Notes: a model not told the origin generated them from the sequence alone. A stretch of 64,000 nucleotides of DNA from Gammaproteobacteria bacterium (GCA_021648485.1 JAKISS010000004.1:1-64000); one strand, 5' to 3'; positions 41,463 to 53,387 are shown, counted from the stretch's first letter. Translations and numbers: made by a program.

Positions 41463-43634
41463 TTATGATTTTGATCGCGCAATTTTTACCACACCCTTGG
41501 TGGATTTTATACGTCGCATCAACTGCGCCAAATGCACTCGATCCTTTACGGATACCGTAAACATCATCGTAGAATAACGACCATCATGTTCTGTAATGGA
41601 TACATTTTCAATGTTGGATTCAAGATCTGAAATAACCGCTGCCACCGTGGCCAAAACACCACGCCGGTTTGCCGTATCCACACGAATATCTACCGGGTAA
41701 GAGCCCTCAACATCTTTTTGCCATTGTACGTCCACCCAGCGCTCCGGGCTGTTTTTGAATTCACCCACATTTTTACAACCGCGCAGATGTATCACAATAC
41801 CCCGACCCGCACTCACGAAACCCAGGATTGGATCACCTGGAATCGGATGACAACATTTAGCATAAGTAACAACCGAGCCTTCCGTGCCACGAATAGCCAG
41901 CGGTTGATTAACTGAGCGATTGACTGATGTTTTCATCCAGCCCGGTACATAACGGGTAAACATGCCTTTCACACCGGCACTTTCCCGGTTACGCAAATGT
42001 TTGCCTGACTGTATATCTGCAATTTGTCGGGCAACCACCGATGCCACTCGTTTTCCTAAACTGACATCTTCGTAAAGATCATCCAGTTGTTTTACATTCA
42101 GGTTATTCAGAATTTCACGCTGTGACTCTGCTGAAATTTTATCCCAGGGAACCGAAATAGCCGCCATCGCTTTTTCTAACAACCGTTTGCCCAAACTGAT
42201 CGCCTCATCCCGCTGCATGTGCTTCAAAAAATAGCGTATGTTGGCGCGTGCTTTACCTGTCGTCACAAAGTCCAGCCAAACCGGGTTTGGCTTTGCGCCA
42301 GGTGCAGTAATAATTTCCACCGTTTGCCCATTGAGCAATACGCTGCGCAATGGTGACAGGCGTCGGTCAATCATCACCGACACACAGGTGTTGCCCACAT
42401 CGGTATGCACTGCGTAGGCAAAGTCCAGCGCTGTTGCGCCCCGTGAAATATTCATGATGTCGCCTTCAGGCGTGAATACATATACTTCATCAGGAAATAA
42501 ATCGATTTTTGCATTTTCAAGAAATTCTTCAGAATTGCCCGCATTTTGCTGCATTTCCAATAAACGCTTGAGCCACTCAGTAGCATGCACTGGCGTAGCA
42601 TCACCGGTTTTATACAACCAGTGCGCGGCAATACCGGCTTCCGCCACACGCTGCATCTCTTCGGAACGAATCTGAACTTCAATAGGAATGCCGTAGGGGC
42701 TGAACAAAATAGTATGCAGAGATTGATAACCATTGGCCTTGGGTATGGCAATATAATCCTTGAACCGGCCCGGCATCGGTTTATACAAGTTGTGTACGAC
42801 ACCTAATGCGCGATAACAAGTATCAACCTTGTCAACAACCAGCCTGAACGCAAAAACATCGGCAATTTCTTTAAACGTTAACACTTTATTACGCATTTTC
42901 TGATAAATGCTGTAAAGATGTTTTTCTCTGCCAATGACCGGAACATCCAGCCCTTCACTGCGCAGGCGTTCTTTAATGGCAATGCGGATTTTATCGACAA
43001 TTTCCTTGCGATGCCCTCGGGCCTGTTTTACCGCTTTGTCCAGCACCCGGTAACGTAACGGATAGATTGCCTCAAAACATAAATCCTCTAATTCCAGACA
43101 GATATTCTTCATGCCCAGGCGATTGGCAATGGGTGCATAAATTTCCAGTGTTTCACGCGCAATACGCCGTTTTTTATCAGGCCGCATCACATTCAGAGTG
43201 CGCATGTTGTGCAGGCGATCTGCCAGCTTGATAAGAATAATGCGAATATCCTTCGCCATAGCGAGGATCATTTTGCGGAAATTTTCAGCCTGCGCTTCGG
43301 CCTTGCTGCCAAATTTAACCTGGGTCAGTTTGGTTACACCATCCACCAAAGCGGCCACTTCTTCGCTGAAACTGCTCACCAGGGTTTCTCTGACAGTGTC
43401 GGTGTCTTCAATCACATCATGCAACAGTGCCGCAATGATGGTGTTGTAGTCCATGCGCATTTCGGCCAGGATTCTGGCCACGGCAAGCGGATGATAAATA
43501 TAGGGTTCACCGCTAAGCCGATACTGACCTTCGTGGGCTTCGGCACCAAACAGATATGCCCGATAAACTTCCTTTACCTGATCCGGTTCAAGATACCCTT
43601 CCAGCAGAGTACACAGATCATGGATTAGAAACAC
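41463..43634 (-). CDS. spoT: Bifunctional (p)ppGpp synthetase/hydrolase
   Basis: HD domain ([14 protein letters not shown]), RelA/SpoT synthetase, TGS and ACT domains. Adjacent to rpoZ-gmk. Confidence 0.95.
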   Translation of the reverse strand: MFLIHDLCTLLEGYLEPDQVKEVYRAYLFGAEAHEGQYRLSGEPYIYHPLAVARILAEMRMDYNTIIAALLHDVIEDTDTVRETLVSSFSEEVAALVDGVTKLTQVKFGSKAEAQAENFRKMILAMAKDIRIILIKLADRLHNMRTLNVMRPDKKRRIARETLEIYAPIANRLGMKNICLELEDLCFEAIYPLRYRVLDKAVKQARGHRKEIVDKIRIAIKERLRSEGLDVPVIGREKHLYSIYQKMRNKVLTFKEIADVFAFRLVVDKVDTCYRALGVVHNLYKPMPGRFKDYIAIPKANGYQSLHTILFSPYGIPIEVQIRSEEMQRVAEAGIAAHWLYKTGDATPVHATEWLKRLLEMQQNAGNSEEFLENAKIDLFPDEVYVFTPEGDIMNISRGATALDFAYAVHTDVGNTCVSVMIDRRLSPLRSVLLNGQTVEIITAPGAKPNPVWLDFVTTGKARANIRYFLKHMQRDEAISLGKRLLEKAMAAISVPWDKISAESQREILNNLNVKQLDDLYEDVSLGKRVASVVARQIADIQSGKHLRNRESAGVKGMFTRYVPGWMKTSVNRSVNQPLAIRGTEGSVVTYAKCCHPIPGDPILGFVSAGRGIVIHLRGCKNVGEFKNSPERWVDVQWQKDVEGSYPVDIRVDTANRRGVLATVAAVISDLESNIENVSITEHDGRYSTMMFTVSVKDRVHLAQLMRRIKSTKGVVKIARSKS

Positions 43635-43834
43635 CGGACTCTCTTTATCTTAACGTCTTTACAATGGAGGAGCAGGAGCCCCCTATTTTTAGGTGGGAGC
43701 ATCCTGACAAGAAGGATTTCTACCGACGAGCACATGCCCTCAACCAAAAGGCACATGAAAATATAACGGTTATTATCCAGACCCTGCAAGAACGTGCTCT
43801 CTCGTGAGTGCGAATTCTTGCCGGATGTTAGGTA

Positions 43835-44122
43835 TTAGTTTTCGTGTCGCTCGGCAAATTCAGCCGCTTCCGCTGCAGCCGCTTCTGCTTCAGCAGCTTC
43901 GCGCGCCAGGCGCTCGTCACTGGCCATTTTTTCCAGTATTTTGTTACTGATTTTACCTTCGCCAATCTCACGCAGGGCAACAACTGTGGCTTTGTCATTT
44001 TCCCAATCCACCATTGCCTCCTTACCATTAACCAGTTGCCGGGCACGCTTGCTCGCCAACAACACCAGGTCAAAACGACTGTTGACATTTTCCAGACAAT
44101 CTTCGACGGTAACTCGTGCCAT
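43835..44122 (-). CDS. rpoZ: RNA polymerase omega subunit
   Basis: [35 protein letters not shown]. Confidence 0.96.
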   Translation of the reverse strand: MARVTVEDCLENVNSRFDLVLLASKRARQLVNGKEAMVDWENDKATVVALREIGEGKISNKILEKMASDERLAREAAEAEAAAAEAAEFAERHEN

Positions 44123-44298
44123 GATGCAAAACTCCTGAATGTGGACCGTAAAAAACGAATCCTGATAATTTGAATGTGGCCCTCTACACCGCAAAACCGG
44201 TGAATTTCCACGAGGGCGGAAAATTGTACAAAAACGGGCCCAGCTTTACCAGCTCTAAAACAGCTCTGATGGGGCCGGACAAAAACAGACAGGCCGCA

Positions 44299-44928
44299 TT
44301 ACTCTAATAAATCGGCCAATAAATTCTGCAAACTAACACGTTGACGCTCAATCCTCAGTCGTTGACTGCTGATGATTGCCTGCAAATTTGTCACAGCGGT
44401 ATCAAAATCGTCGTTCACCACCACATAATCAAACTCATCATAGTGCGACATTTCGGCTTCCGCATCCTGCATTCGTCGGGCAATAACAGCTTCATCGTCC
44501 TGACCGCGCCCGGTAAGCCGCTCCCGCAGCGCCACTTTGGAGGGTGGCAAAATAAAAATGTCCACCGCATCTACAAAACATTCACGTATCTGACGAGCCC
44601 CCTGCCAATCAATTTCCAAAATAACATCCTGTCCCAGGGCCAGCTGCGCCATCACTGCCGCCTGCGATGTACCGTAATAATGATCAAACACTTGGGCATA
44701 CTCCAGGAAATCTCCCTGTGCGATCATTTCTTTGAAAGCATTTTCATCCACAAAATGATAATGCACACCATCCTGCTCACCAGGACGCATGACTCGCGTG
44801 GTATGAGATACCGACACCCCGATACCGTTCGCACCCTCAAGCAATACCTTTAACAGGCTCGTTTTACCCGCACCGGAAGGAGCTGAAACAATATAAAGCG
44901 TGCCACTGGCACCCTGCTGCTGTGTCAT
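44299..44928 (-). CDS. gmk: Guanylate kinase
   Basis: [56 protein letters not shown]. Confidence 0.96.
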   Translation of the reverse strand: MTQQQGASGTLYIVSAPSGAGKTSLLKVLLEGANGIGVSVSHTTRVMRPGEQDGVHYHFVDENAFKEMIAQGDFLEYAQVFDHYYGTSQAAVMAQLALGQDVILEIDWQGARQIRECFVDAVDIFILPPSKVALRERLTGRGQDDEAVIARRMQDAEAEMSHYDEFDYVVVNDDFDTAVTNLQAIISSQRLRIERQRVSLQNLLADLLE

Positions 44929-45002
44929 GCAGATATCCTCCCAAAACATAACGACTGTTAACGTGTGCCTGAAATACCGACTGTTGTAACCAACGAACCG
45001 GA

Positions 45003-45881
45003 TTATTCGATATTCTGAATCTGCTCCCGCATCTGCTCAATCAGCACCTTTAATTCCACCGAAACAGCCGTGGTATCGGTGTGTACCGACTTTGAGCCCA
45101 GCGTATTGGCCTCCCGGTTCAGCTCCTGCATGAGAAAATCCAACCGCCGACCCACTGGCTCATCCTGGGTTAATACCCGCCGTACTTCGCCAACATGGGC
45201 CTTGAGGCGCTCAATCTCCTCGTCTACATCCGCCTTATTGAGCAACAACACAACTTCCTGCTCTAACCGCGCCGGGTCCAATTCACCCTGGATTTCCGCC
45301 AGACGTTTCTCCAGCCGCTCGCGTGTTGCCCGTAAAATCTCTGGCAAACGCTCCATCACTATTTTTATCTGCGCATCAATGGCGGCGCAACGTGCCTCGA
45401 TCACTGTCTTGAGTTTTTTACCCTCACGCGCCCGTGAATCCAGCAAATCCACCAGTGCAGCCTCCAACAAAACCTGGGCATCGGCAACCAGTTGCTGAGT
45501 ATTTTTTTCCGGCACCTTCAGCACCCCGGGCCATTGTAAAACCTCCAGGGCATTGATCGGAGCCGCGCTGTATAATAACTGATCAATTTCTCGAGTCACA
45601 TGAGCCAGTTTTTCCACCAGCGCCTTATCAACGTCCAACGGCGGCGACTCATTGTCTGCCGATTGACCGGCGGTTTGAAAACGCAAAGTCGCATCAATTT
45701 TTCCCCGCTTGATGCATTTAGCCACCTGCTCCCGGATTTTTGGTTCCAGAAAACGCAGCTCCTCCGGCAAACGCAAACTGACTTCAGAAAACCGGTGATT
45801 GACCGATCTTAATTCCCAGACGAGGTGCCCATTTTCAGTATCGCCTTCCTGTCGGGAAAACGCCGTCATGCTGTAAATCAT
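45003..45881 (-). CDS. YicC family endoribonuclease-like protein
   Basis: [66 protein letters not shown]. Confidence 0.93.
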   Translation of the reverse strand: MIYSMTAFSRQEGDTENGHLVWELRSVNHRFSEVSLRLPEELRFLEPKIREQVAKCIKRGKIDATLRFQTAGQSADNESPPLDVDKALVEKLAHVTREIDQLLYSAAPINALEVLQWPGVLKVPEKNTQQLVADAQVLLEAALVDLLDSRAREGKKLKTVIEARCAAIDAQIKIVMERLPEILRATRERLEKRLAEIQGELDPARLEQEVVLLLNKADVDEEIERLKAHVGEVRRVLTQDEPVGRRLDFLMQELNREANTLGSKSVHTDTTAVSVELKVLIEQMREQIQNIE

Positions 45882-46000
45882 CTCCAATTGCTCCCGAAAG
45901 GTTGTGTGCTGCGAATCAAAGCGCAGTGTAACGCCAAATCGACACACGGAGAACCGGCCTTTGCAACAATGCACCGTGATCAAAAAACGGTAATGTATTT

Positions 46001-46930
46001 ATGATTGAACCTGACACTGCCCTTCCTGCCGGTACAGAACTGGAACACTACCGCATCAACAGTACATTAAGTGCTGGCGGCTTCGGCATTGTGTACCTCG
46101 CCACCGATTTACAAAACAATCTGCAAATTGTCATCAAAGAATACATGCCCAACAAGCTGGCACAGCGCCTGCCCGATGGTTTTGTCATGCCACAGGGCGA
46201 ACAACAACAGGAACACCATAACGAAGGCATGCGTCTGTTTTTGCAGGAAGCCGCCGCGCTGATCAAACTCAAACATCCCAACATTGTGCGCGTACTGAAT
46301 TTTTTCCGCGCCAATGGCACTGTTTATATGGTGATGGAATATCGCCCCGGTAAAAATTTGCAACGTTATATCAAAAGTCGCAACGGTAACCTCAGTGAAC
46401 ATTTCTTGCGTACCATTTTCCCACCCTTACTGGAAGGACTGCGGGTCGTTCACGAAACCGGGTTTCTGCACCTGGACATCAAGCCCGGCAACATTCATTT
46501 GTGTCCCGGCGGCGCTCCGCTGCTCTTGGATTTCGGGGCAGTACACCCCCGCAATACCAGCCGTAAACTGCAAGTCACCCAGGTGGTTACCGCCGGGTTT
46601 TCACCCATAGAACAATACAACCTTGGCGGCTACATTGGCCCCTGGACCGACATCTACGCTATTGGAGCCTCCATGCGCGCCTGCATCGAAGGTGGTGCGC
46701 CCATGTCAGCCAAAGACCGAAACGAAAAAGACAAAATGAAACCTGCCATTCATGCTTTTAAACGACGTTACTCTGCCAGTCTTTTACAGGCAATGGATTG
46801 GGCCATGGAAATGGATCCTCTGTTACGTCCGCAAACCGTTGATGAATTTCTTGACACTATAAATCAGCAGGACAATAAAGGTGACAACCTGCTGGGCAAA
46901 ATTGTCGATACATTAACCCGGCCACTCTGA
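46001..46930 (+). CDS. Serine/threonine protein kinase
   Basis: Glycine-rich loop LSAGGFGIVYLA, catalytic HLDIKPGNIHL, LLLDFGAVH. Confidence 0.92.
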   Translation: MIEPDTALPAGTELEHYRINSTLSAGGFGIVYLATDLQNNLQIVIKEYMPNKLAQRLPDGFVMPQGEQQQEHHNEGMRLFLQEAAALIKLKHPNIVRVLNFFRANGTVYMVMEYRPGKNLQRYIKSRNGNLSEHFLRTIFPPLLEGLRVVHETGFLHLDIKPGNIHLCPGGAPLLLDFGAVHPRNTSRKLQVTQVVTAGFSPIEQYNLGGYIGPWTDIYAIGASMRACIEGGAPMSAKDRNEKDKMKPAIHAFKRRYSASLLQAMDWAMEMDPLLRPQTVDEFLDTINQQDNKGDNLLGKIVDTLTRPL

Positions 46931-46931
46931 C

Positions 46932-47771
46932 ATGAAATATCAACTCGCCAAAACATCCCGCCTCGGCAATCGTGTTGTGAACGAAGATCGTATCGGTGTT
47001 GTGGAGCACAATAATACCGTATTACTGATTCTGGCAGATGGCATGGGAGGATACCGTGGCGGACAGATTGCCTCCAAGGCCATGGTCAATCGCATGCTGC
47101 GACAATTTAAACGCAGCAAATTGCCCGCTGCCGATCCCGTTGCTTTTCTTAAAGACCTGATTGTCGATGCCCATCTCGCTGTACTGCGCGCAGGCAATGA
47201 ACAATACCCACCCATTGAGCCACGCACCACCTGCGTGGTGTGCCTGATTCAGGAAGGTAATGCCTGGTGGGCCCATGTGGGCGACAGCCGCCTGTATCTT
47301 TTCCGTGGCGGCAAACCGTTTATGCACACAGTCGATCATTCAAAAATCGAAGAACTGCGTCGCAAAGGAAAACTCAGCAAAGAGGAAATGGATAAACACC
47401 CGCAACGACATCTGGTTACACGTTGCGTGGGCTACCAGAAACATCCACCTATTCCCACCGTCAGTGACAAAATCCCGTTAGAAAAATATGACATGCTATT
47501 ACTGTGCAGTGATGGCTTGTGGGGACCACTCACAAAAGAAAATATTGCGGACACATTAACCCGGAACCCGCTGGCCGAAGCCGTTGAACGTATTGCCTAT
47601 CAGGCCGAATTTCGCAGCTACCCGGAGGCGGACAACATCAGCGTGATTACCCTGCGCTGGATTTCCAATGAGATAGACAAAGCCGAAAAAACACCAAAAG
47701 AAGACGCGCAGGATGAATTAACACAAACTATCATTGCTCTCGATAGTGCCATAGATAAACTCAATCCCTGA
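46932..47771 (+). CDS. PP2C-family serine/threonine phosphatase
   Basis: NEDRIGV, LADGMGGYRGGQIAS, WAHVGDSRLYLFRGGK, LLCSDGLWGPL, DNISVITL. Confidence 0.94.
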   Translation: MKYQLAKTSRLGNRVVNEDRIGVVEHNNTVLLILADGMGGYRGGQIASKAMVNRMLRQFKRSKLPAADPVAFLKDLIVDAHLAVLRAGNEQYPPIEPRTTCVVCLIQEGNAWWAHVGDSRLYLFRGGKPFMHTVDHSKIEELRRKGKLSKEEMDKHPQRHLVTRCVGYQKHPPIPTVSDKIPLEKYDMLLLCSDGLWGPLTKENIADTLTRNPLAEAVERIAYQAEFRSYPEADNISVITLRWISNEIDKAEKTPKEDAQDELTQTIIALDSAIDKLNP

Positions 47772-47792
47772 TCGTACTTATTTTTCACTGAT

Positions 47793-47860
47793 GTTACGCA
47801 AATGACGCAGAGAAAAACCTAAAAACTCCGTGTTCTCTGTGTTAACAACACGGCACCTCT
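47793..47860. repeat. Dispersed palindromic repeat, copy B
   Basis: gttacgcaaatgacgcagagaaaaacc...ctctgtgttaacaacacggcacc; similar to copies at about 5.7 and 53.4 kb. Confidence 0.5.
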
Positions 47861-47888
47861 TCAATATATTTTTTATGCAAAAAACCCA

Positions 47889-48566
47889 TCAGATCAACCC
47901 CCGCTCAGCAAACGATACTGTTGTTCCATCCCCCACTACCACATGATCCAACACCCGCACATCCACCAATGCCAGCGCATCGGTTAATTGTCGGGTCACT
48001 TGTTTGTCTGCCATACTGGGTTCCGCCACACCAGATGGGTGATTGTGCGCAAAAATCACCGCTGCTGCATTATGCCCCAGCGCCTTTTTTACCACCTCCC
48101 GCGGATGCACACTCGCACCATTGATGGTGCCCTGAAACAGTTCTTCAAACTGAATCACCCGATGACGATTATCGAGATATAAACAGGAAAAAACTTCAAA
48201 CGAATAATCCCGCAAACGTGCGGTCAGAAAATTTTGTGTCTGCTGCGGGTTCTCCAGCACACTGCCACGTTGCAAGGTTTCGGAAAAATGTCGGCGTGTC
48301 ATTTCCACCGAAGCCTGTAAATGTGCAAACTTTGCCTTGCCCAAGCCTGGAGCCTCACAAAACTGCTGCTGATTTGCATTTAACAACGCACGTAAACTGC
48401 CAAAACGATTCAACAAATCACGCGCCAGATCCACTGCCGTTTTACCGGGAATACCCGTACGCAAAAATATTGCCAGTAATTCTGCATCTGACAAAGCTGC
48501 GGCACCATGTTCCAATAATCTTTCTCGTGGACGCTCTTCCTCAGGCCAGTCCATAATTTTCATCAT
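47889..48566 (-). CDS. radC: RadC family DNA repair protein (JAB domain)
   Basis: [55 protein letters not shown]. Confidence 0.94.
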   Translation of the reverse strand: MMKIMDWPEEERPRERLLEHGAAALSDAELLAIFLRTGIPGKTAVDLARDLLNRFGSLRALLNANQQQFCEAPGLGKAKFAHLQASVEMTRRHFSETLQRGSVLENPQQTQNFLTARLRDYSFEVFSCLYLDNRHRVIQFEELFQGTINGASVHPREVVKKALGHNAAAVIFAHNHPSGVAEPSMADKQVTRQLTDALALVDVRVLDHVVVGDGTTVSFAERGLI

Positions 48567-48702
48567 CAAACTCCCTTTATTCCCACACTCTTGCCCAGTG
48601 TTTTTATCCAAAACACCTTAATTCAGTTAAACTGCTGACTTATAACCGCTCGCCTAAAGTGACAGCTTCACTCCCGTATAACCAAATGCACACAGACAAA
48701 CC

Positions 48703-49896
48703 ATGATCAGCCTTAACAATAAACATATTCTGCTCGGTGTCAGCGGTTCTATTGCCGCCTACAAATCCGCCGAACTGGTGCGACGCCTCAAAGACGCCGG
48801 GGCTGATGTGCGCGTGGCACTCACCAAAGGCGGAGCCGAATTCATCACTCCACTGACCTTTCAGGCTTTGTCGGGAAACCCCGTACATACAAATCTGCTG
48901 GATACAGAAGCCGAAGCCGCCATGGGCCACATCGCACTGGCGCGCTGGGCCGATGCTATTCTTGTTGCACCTGCCAGCGCTAATTTTATCGCCCGACTCG
49001 CGCAAGGTCGTGCAGACGACCTGCTGGGAGCCATTTGTCTGGCCACAGATTCCACCATTGCCATCGCCCCGGCTATGAATCAGCAAATGTGGGCCAATAC
49101 AGCCACCCAGGAAAACCTGCAACAACTCCGGCAGCGCGGCATATTGCAATTCGGCCCCGGCGAAGGCGACCAGGCCTGTGGCGAAACCGGCCCTGGGCGT
49201 ATGCTGGAAGCAAACCAGCTTGCGGCACACACCGCCAACATTTTTGAAACCGGATTGCTGTCTGGAAGAACAGTACTACTTATTGCCGGTCCCACGCAAG
49301 AGGCTATCGACCCCGTGCGCTACCTCAGCAACCACAGCTCCGGAAAAATGGGCTACGCCATCGCCCAGGCCGCCGCCGAAGCTGGCGCAAAAGTCATTTT
49401 GATCAGCGGCCCCACCGCACTTGCCACACCACCGCGCGTTGAACGTATCAACGTGCGCAGCGCACAACAAATGTTTGATACTGTTATGCAGCACGTCGCC
49501 AACAGTGATATTTTTATCAGCACCGCTGCTGTCGCCGATTATCGCCCGATAAACATCGCTCAACAAAAAATCAAAAAAACCAAAGACACCCTCACTCTGG
49601 AACTACAGCGCAACCCTGATATCCTGGCCGCTGTCGCCGCATTAAAAAACGCTCCTTTTACTGTTGGCTTCGCCGCCGAAACGGAAAGCCTCGAACAACA
49701 CGCACAGGAAAAACTGGAACGAAAAGGGGTTGATATGATTGCCGCAAATCTAGTGGGAGAAGGTATTGCCTTTGAGGCAGACGAGAATGCGTTATTGGTT
49801 CTTACTGCGGAAAACAAACAGCAATTAGCGACGGCATCAAAATTTATGCTTGGACGACAATTGATCAATATTATCGCCAAACAACATCACATTTAA
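48703..49896 (+). CDS. coaBC: Phosphopantothenoylcysteine decarboxylase/phosphopantothenate-cysteine ligase
   Basis: LLGVSGSIAAYKSAELVRRL; PAMNQQMWANTATQENL; ITAGPTQE-type LLIAGPTQEAIDPVRYLSNHSSGKMGYAIA. Confidence 0.96.
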   Translation: MISLNNKHILLGVSGSIAAYKSAELVRRLKDAGADVRVALTKGGAEFITPLTFQALSGNPVHTNLLDTEAEAAMGHIALARWADAILVAPASANFIARLAQGRADDLLGAICLATDSTIAIAPAMNQQMWANTATQENLQQLRQRGILQFGPGEGDQACGETGPGRMLEANQLAAHTANIFETGLLSGRTVLLIAGPTQEAIDPVRYLSNHSSGKMGYAIAQAAAEAGAKVILISGPTALATPPRVERINVRSAQQMFDTVMQHVANSDIFISTAAVADYRPINIAQQKIKKTKDTLTLELQRNPDILAAVAALKNAPFTVGFAAETESLEQHAQEKLERKGVDMIAANLVGEGIAFEADENALLVLTAENKQQLATASKFMLGRQLINIIAKQHHI

Positions 49897-50028
49897 GATT
49901 ATTCAGATCACATAGGTCAGTAGTGGTTGATTAGAGATTAATGCGGTTTTGTTTTTTTTATCCGCCGGGTGCGATTTGGTAACCAGAACTTTTTGTCCAA
50001 ACCCTATAAAATGCCCCCATCCTGCCTG

Positions 50029-50754
50029 TCAATAACATCCGGCTGATGCACCAACTTCAATTTGCAACAATATTTTACCCTGCTGGCGCTCAACAATAAC
50101 TGAGCCTGATGTAATGCGGTAGGTTAAAAAACACATTTGCCGAGGGTTTGATAACACTTGTGAATTGAAAATTGCGTAAACATCACCGTCGCAACGAGCA
50201 GAACGACTCACCAAGCCGGGATGGCCATCATGATGAATACGCGCACCAACCTGATGGGTGAAATCATATTTCATTGGATCGATAAGCGCGGGAAAAACGC
50301 CAAGCTTGGGCAGAAAATTGAACAACGCGGCATCACAACGGACGCTATACACCTTGCGTTCGATACTCACACCTTCCAGGTTTTGCCAACCTGCATCATG
50401 CAACAAACCGTAACGCCAATGATGCACCGTTTCATGAATACTGGTTTCCAGTGAATCTGTACCGTACCAGACACCAAATAACCCATCGGAATAGCGTGTG
50501 TTTAACCAGTTTTCAAAGGGATAGTCGATGGCTTCGTTATAGACAGTCTCTTCGAAAGGCCGATCAATAACAGGCTGCTGCGACACATGAGTATGTGGCT
50601 TTGTTTTCATTTCAAGCTCAATAGCCGATTGCCAACCTTCCGGCGAATCGGTCAAATCATCAAACAGGTTTTCGGATTCCCGCAAGGACACGATATTGCG
50701 GTGAAGGTCATCATGAAAATCCGTGATCGTAATGCCGTCAAACAATGCCTCCAT
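50029..50754 (-). CDS. RES-domain toxin
   Basis: RES-domain features (YGTDSLETSIHETVHHW). Directly downstream of and overlapping the Xre/MbcA-like antitoxin gene. Start taken at MEALFDG. Confidence 0.82.
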   Translation of the reverse strand: MEALFDGITITDFHDDLHRNIVSLRESENLFDDLTDSPEGWQSAIELEMKTKPHTHVSQQPVIDRPFEETVYNEAIDYPFENWLNTRYSDGLFGVWYGTDSLETSIHETVHHWRYGLLHDAGWQNLEGVSIERKVYSVRCDAALFNFLPKLGVFPALIDPMKYDFTHQVGARIHHDGHPGLVSRSARCDGDVYAIFNSQVLSNPRQMCFLTYRITSGSVIVERQQGKILLQIEVGASAGCY

Positions 50755-51146
50755 TATTGACCTCGCGCCCTGTCCAGATATGCGCGCACCATAAACAGGC
50801 CATTGAATCCCCATTGTTTAATCGTTTCAGCAGGTGTCATTCCCTCAAAGGCTTTGTTGTGCTGCGTCATCCAGGCATAGGCAAGCTCCCGGTTGTGTGG
50901 AAACAGCAGGCGCAGTGACTTATGGATGCCCAGCAGAATGCCCACCCGATCCAGCAAATCACGGCTCTGAGCAAGCGGCTGCCCTTTGCGGTATCGGGCC
51001 AAGGCAGCACGATTAGCGATAGAAAGCCCTAACAAGGCCAGCTGCTCTTCAGTCGAAAGTTGCCAGTGAGCAAATAAAGTTGTGACCATTTTTGCCAGTT
51101 CTGCCCGGTCTATTGTGTGTGTTTCAGAGGGTTGAGCGGCTGACAT
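50754..51146 (-). CDS. Xre/MbcA/ParS-type antitoxin
   Basis: [62 protein letters not shown]. Order antitoxin then RES toxin. Confidence 0.82.
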   Translation of the reverse strand: MSAAQPSETHTIDRAELAKMVTTLFAHWQLSTEEQLALLGLSIANRAALARYRKGQPLAQSRDLLDRVGILLGIHKSLRLLFPHNRELAYAWMTQHNKAFEGMTPAETIKQWGFNGLFMVRAYLDRARGQ

Positions 51147-51158
51147 ACTGCACCTCAA

Positions 51159-51175
51159 ACGTAATGATTATCATG
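51159..51175. promoter_or_regulatory. Fur-box-like palindrome upstream of the RES-Xre operon
   Basis: acgtaatgattatcatg; right half ATTATCA matches the 7-1-7 Fur half-site, left half partial. Confidence 0.35.
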
Positions 51176-51319
51176 AAGCATGTTTCAATAGTAGCAATTT
51201 TTGTTACATTTACAACATTCAAGCGTATTTTCACCGGCAACGAAGCGTACATTCTTTACATCAACAGCATATAATCCCCTCCGAATGGATTTTGGACAAA
51301 ACAACAGGCAAGGAGCACC

Positions 51320-52834
51320 ATGTCACTCGCAACGGCTTACAGCCGAGCCCAGTCGGGCATTGAATCCCCTCTGGTCACCGTCGAAGTCCATCTTTCCAAT
51401 GGCTTACCCAGCCTGTCTATCGTTGGCTTACCAGAAACAGCGGTAAAAGAGAGCAAAGACCGGGTGCGGGGTGCTGTACTGAATTCTCAGTTCACGTTTC
51501 CGAGACGACGCATTACTATCAATCTCGCACCTGCCGATCTACCCAAAGAAGGCGGGCGTTTTGATCTGCCCATTGCGCTGGGCATTCTTGCAGCGAGCCG
51601 TCAACTGTCTGCCGACACCCTGTCACGTTACGAATTTGTGGGCGAACTGGCGCTGAGTGGTGCATTGCGCCCCTTACGCGGTGTATTGCCTGCCGCCATT
51701 GCCGCCCGCGATGCCGGTCGCGTTTTAATTGTGCCGCTGGAAAATGCTGCCGAAGCCAGTCTGGTAGATGGGGTAAAAGTATTGGCAGCAGCGCATTTAC
51801 TGGAAGTATGTGCTCACATCAATGACATTAAGCAGCTGAATCCGGTGCCACGACAGGTGCAGATAAACAGTGATTCTTCATTAGACGACCTCGACGAGGT
51901 GCGCGGTCAACACCACGCCAAACGCGCCTTGGAAGTGGCTGCCGCCGGAGGACACAGTTTGCTGATGATAGGCCCGCCGGGTACCGGCAAAACCATGCTC
52001 GCCAGTCGTTTGCCCGGTATCCTCCCTACTATGAATGAAGACGAAGCACTGGAAGCAGCAGCGGTGGCATCCATTAGTGAGCGGGGGTTTAGCGTGGAGC
52101 AGTGGCGGCAGCGACCGTTTCGCACACCGCATCACACGGCTTCTGGCGTGGCTTTGGTGGGAGGTGGCAGCAATCCACGGCCTGGAGAAATTTCTCTGGC
52201 GGATCACGGCATTTTATTTTTGGATGAGCTGCCTGAGTTTGACCGCAAAGTGCTGGAAGTGCTGCGTGAACCATTGGAATCAGGCCGTATCACCATTTCC
52301 CGTGCAGCACGACAGGCGGAATTCCCTGCACGTTTTCAACTGGTGGCAGCGATGAATCCTTGCCCCTGTGGTTACCTTGGCCACAGTAATGGTCGCTGCC
52401 ATTGCACCGCCGAACAGGTGCAGCGTTACCGTGCCAAAATCTCCGGCCCCTTGCTGGACCGCATTGATATGCATGTGGAAGTACCCAATGTACCGCAAGC
52501 CATATTGCGCGCACCCTCAGAGGAAACCGGTGAAAACTCTGCAACCGTACGCCAGCGTGTCGAAGCGGCACGAGACCGACAAACCGCGCGTAGCGGCAAG
52601 GCCAATGCCCTGTTAAAAAATCGCGATGTACAACAACATTGCCGCATTAACGATGCAGACAGCCATTTGCTGGAACAAGCCATCGACCGATTGGGGCTGT
52701 CTGCGCGTGCCTATCATCGCATTCTCAAAGTGGCTCGCACAGTGGCTGACCTTGCGGGTGAAAAAGATATCACTACACCCCATCTCACCGAAGCCATCGC
52801 CTATCGACGACTGGACCGCACATCGTTAAATTGA
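51320..52834 (+). CDS. comM: YifB family Mg chelatase-like AAA ATPase (ComM)
   Basis: MSLATAYSRAQSGIESPLVTVEVHLSNGLPSLSIVGLPETAVKESKDRVR; GPPGTGKTMLASRLPGILP. Confidence 0.94.
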   Translation: MSLATAYSRAQSGIESPLVTVEVHLSNGLPSLSIVGLPETAVKESKDRVRGAVLNSQFTFPRRRITINLAPADLPKEGGRFDLPIALGILAASRQLSADTLSRYEFVGELALSGALRPLRGVLPAAIAARDAGRVLIVPLENAAEASLVDGVKVLAAAHLLEVCAHINDIKQLNPVPRQVQINSDSSLDDLDEVRGQHHAKRALEVAAAGGHSLLMIGPPGTGKTMLASRLPGILPTMNEDEALEAAAVASISERGFSVEQWRQRPFRTPHHTASGVALVGGGSNPRPGEISLADHGILFLDELPEFDRKVLEVLREPLESGRITISRAARQAEFPARFQLVAAMNPCPCGYLGHSNGRCHCTAEQVQRYRAKISGPLLDRIDMHVEVPNVPQAILRAPSEETGENSATVRQRVEAARDRQTARSGKANALLKNRDVQQHCRINDADSHLLEQAIDRLGLSARAYHRILKVARTVADLAGEKDITTPHLTEAIAYRRLDRTSLN

Positions 52835-52898
52835 CAATCAATACCGTCGTTGTTGCACAGGTTCATGTGTTAATCTTGACCTCGTTTTTTTAATCGCG

Positions 52899-53387
52899 AT
52901 GGGCACAGTAAATATCATGTTTTTATTACATAAAAATGAAGGGTACCGGTGGAGCCTGGCTTTGGTTCTACTGCTGTTATTAACGTTGACGGCCTGCGGC
53001 GAAGGTGGGGAGCGCGCCCTCAATGTTTCTACCAATCCCGCTATAGAAGCCTTGGCCGGTACGTTATTTGATGCCATACAAAACGGTGACGATGAACTTG
53101 TCATCAAACAATACAACAGTGCTTTTTTTGCCAAGCGCCTCCCGGAGCAATGGTTGGAAAACCTGAAGACACTGATGGCCGAACGCGGCCCCATGCGAGC
53201 GTACCATCTACGGCGCAGTCAGGCCGACACACGTTTTTCCGGCAAGTTTTACATGCTCGAATACGAGACCGTGCATACCGGTAATAAACGCCTGCATCAT
53301 GTGCTGACTTTTTTACTGCCGGTAACAGGTGGAGACATTCAGCTCAATGGCCATAAAATTACGCCGTGGGAAACGGATAAGGAATGA
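52899..53387 (+). CDS. Putative lipoprotein
   Basis: Hydrophobic leader with lipobox LTAC. ATGA overlap with the next ORF. Confidence 0.65.
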   Translation: MGTVNIMFLLHKNEGYRWSLALVLLLLLTLTACGEGGERALNVSTNPAIEALAGTLFDAIQNGDDELVIKQYNSAFFAKRLPEQWLENLKTLMAERGPMRAYHLRRSQADTRFSGKFYMLEYETVHTGNKRLHHVLTFLLPVTGGDIQLNGHKITPWETDKE

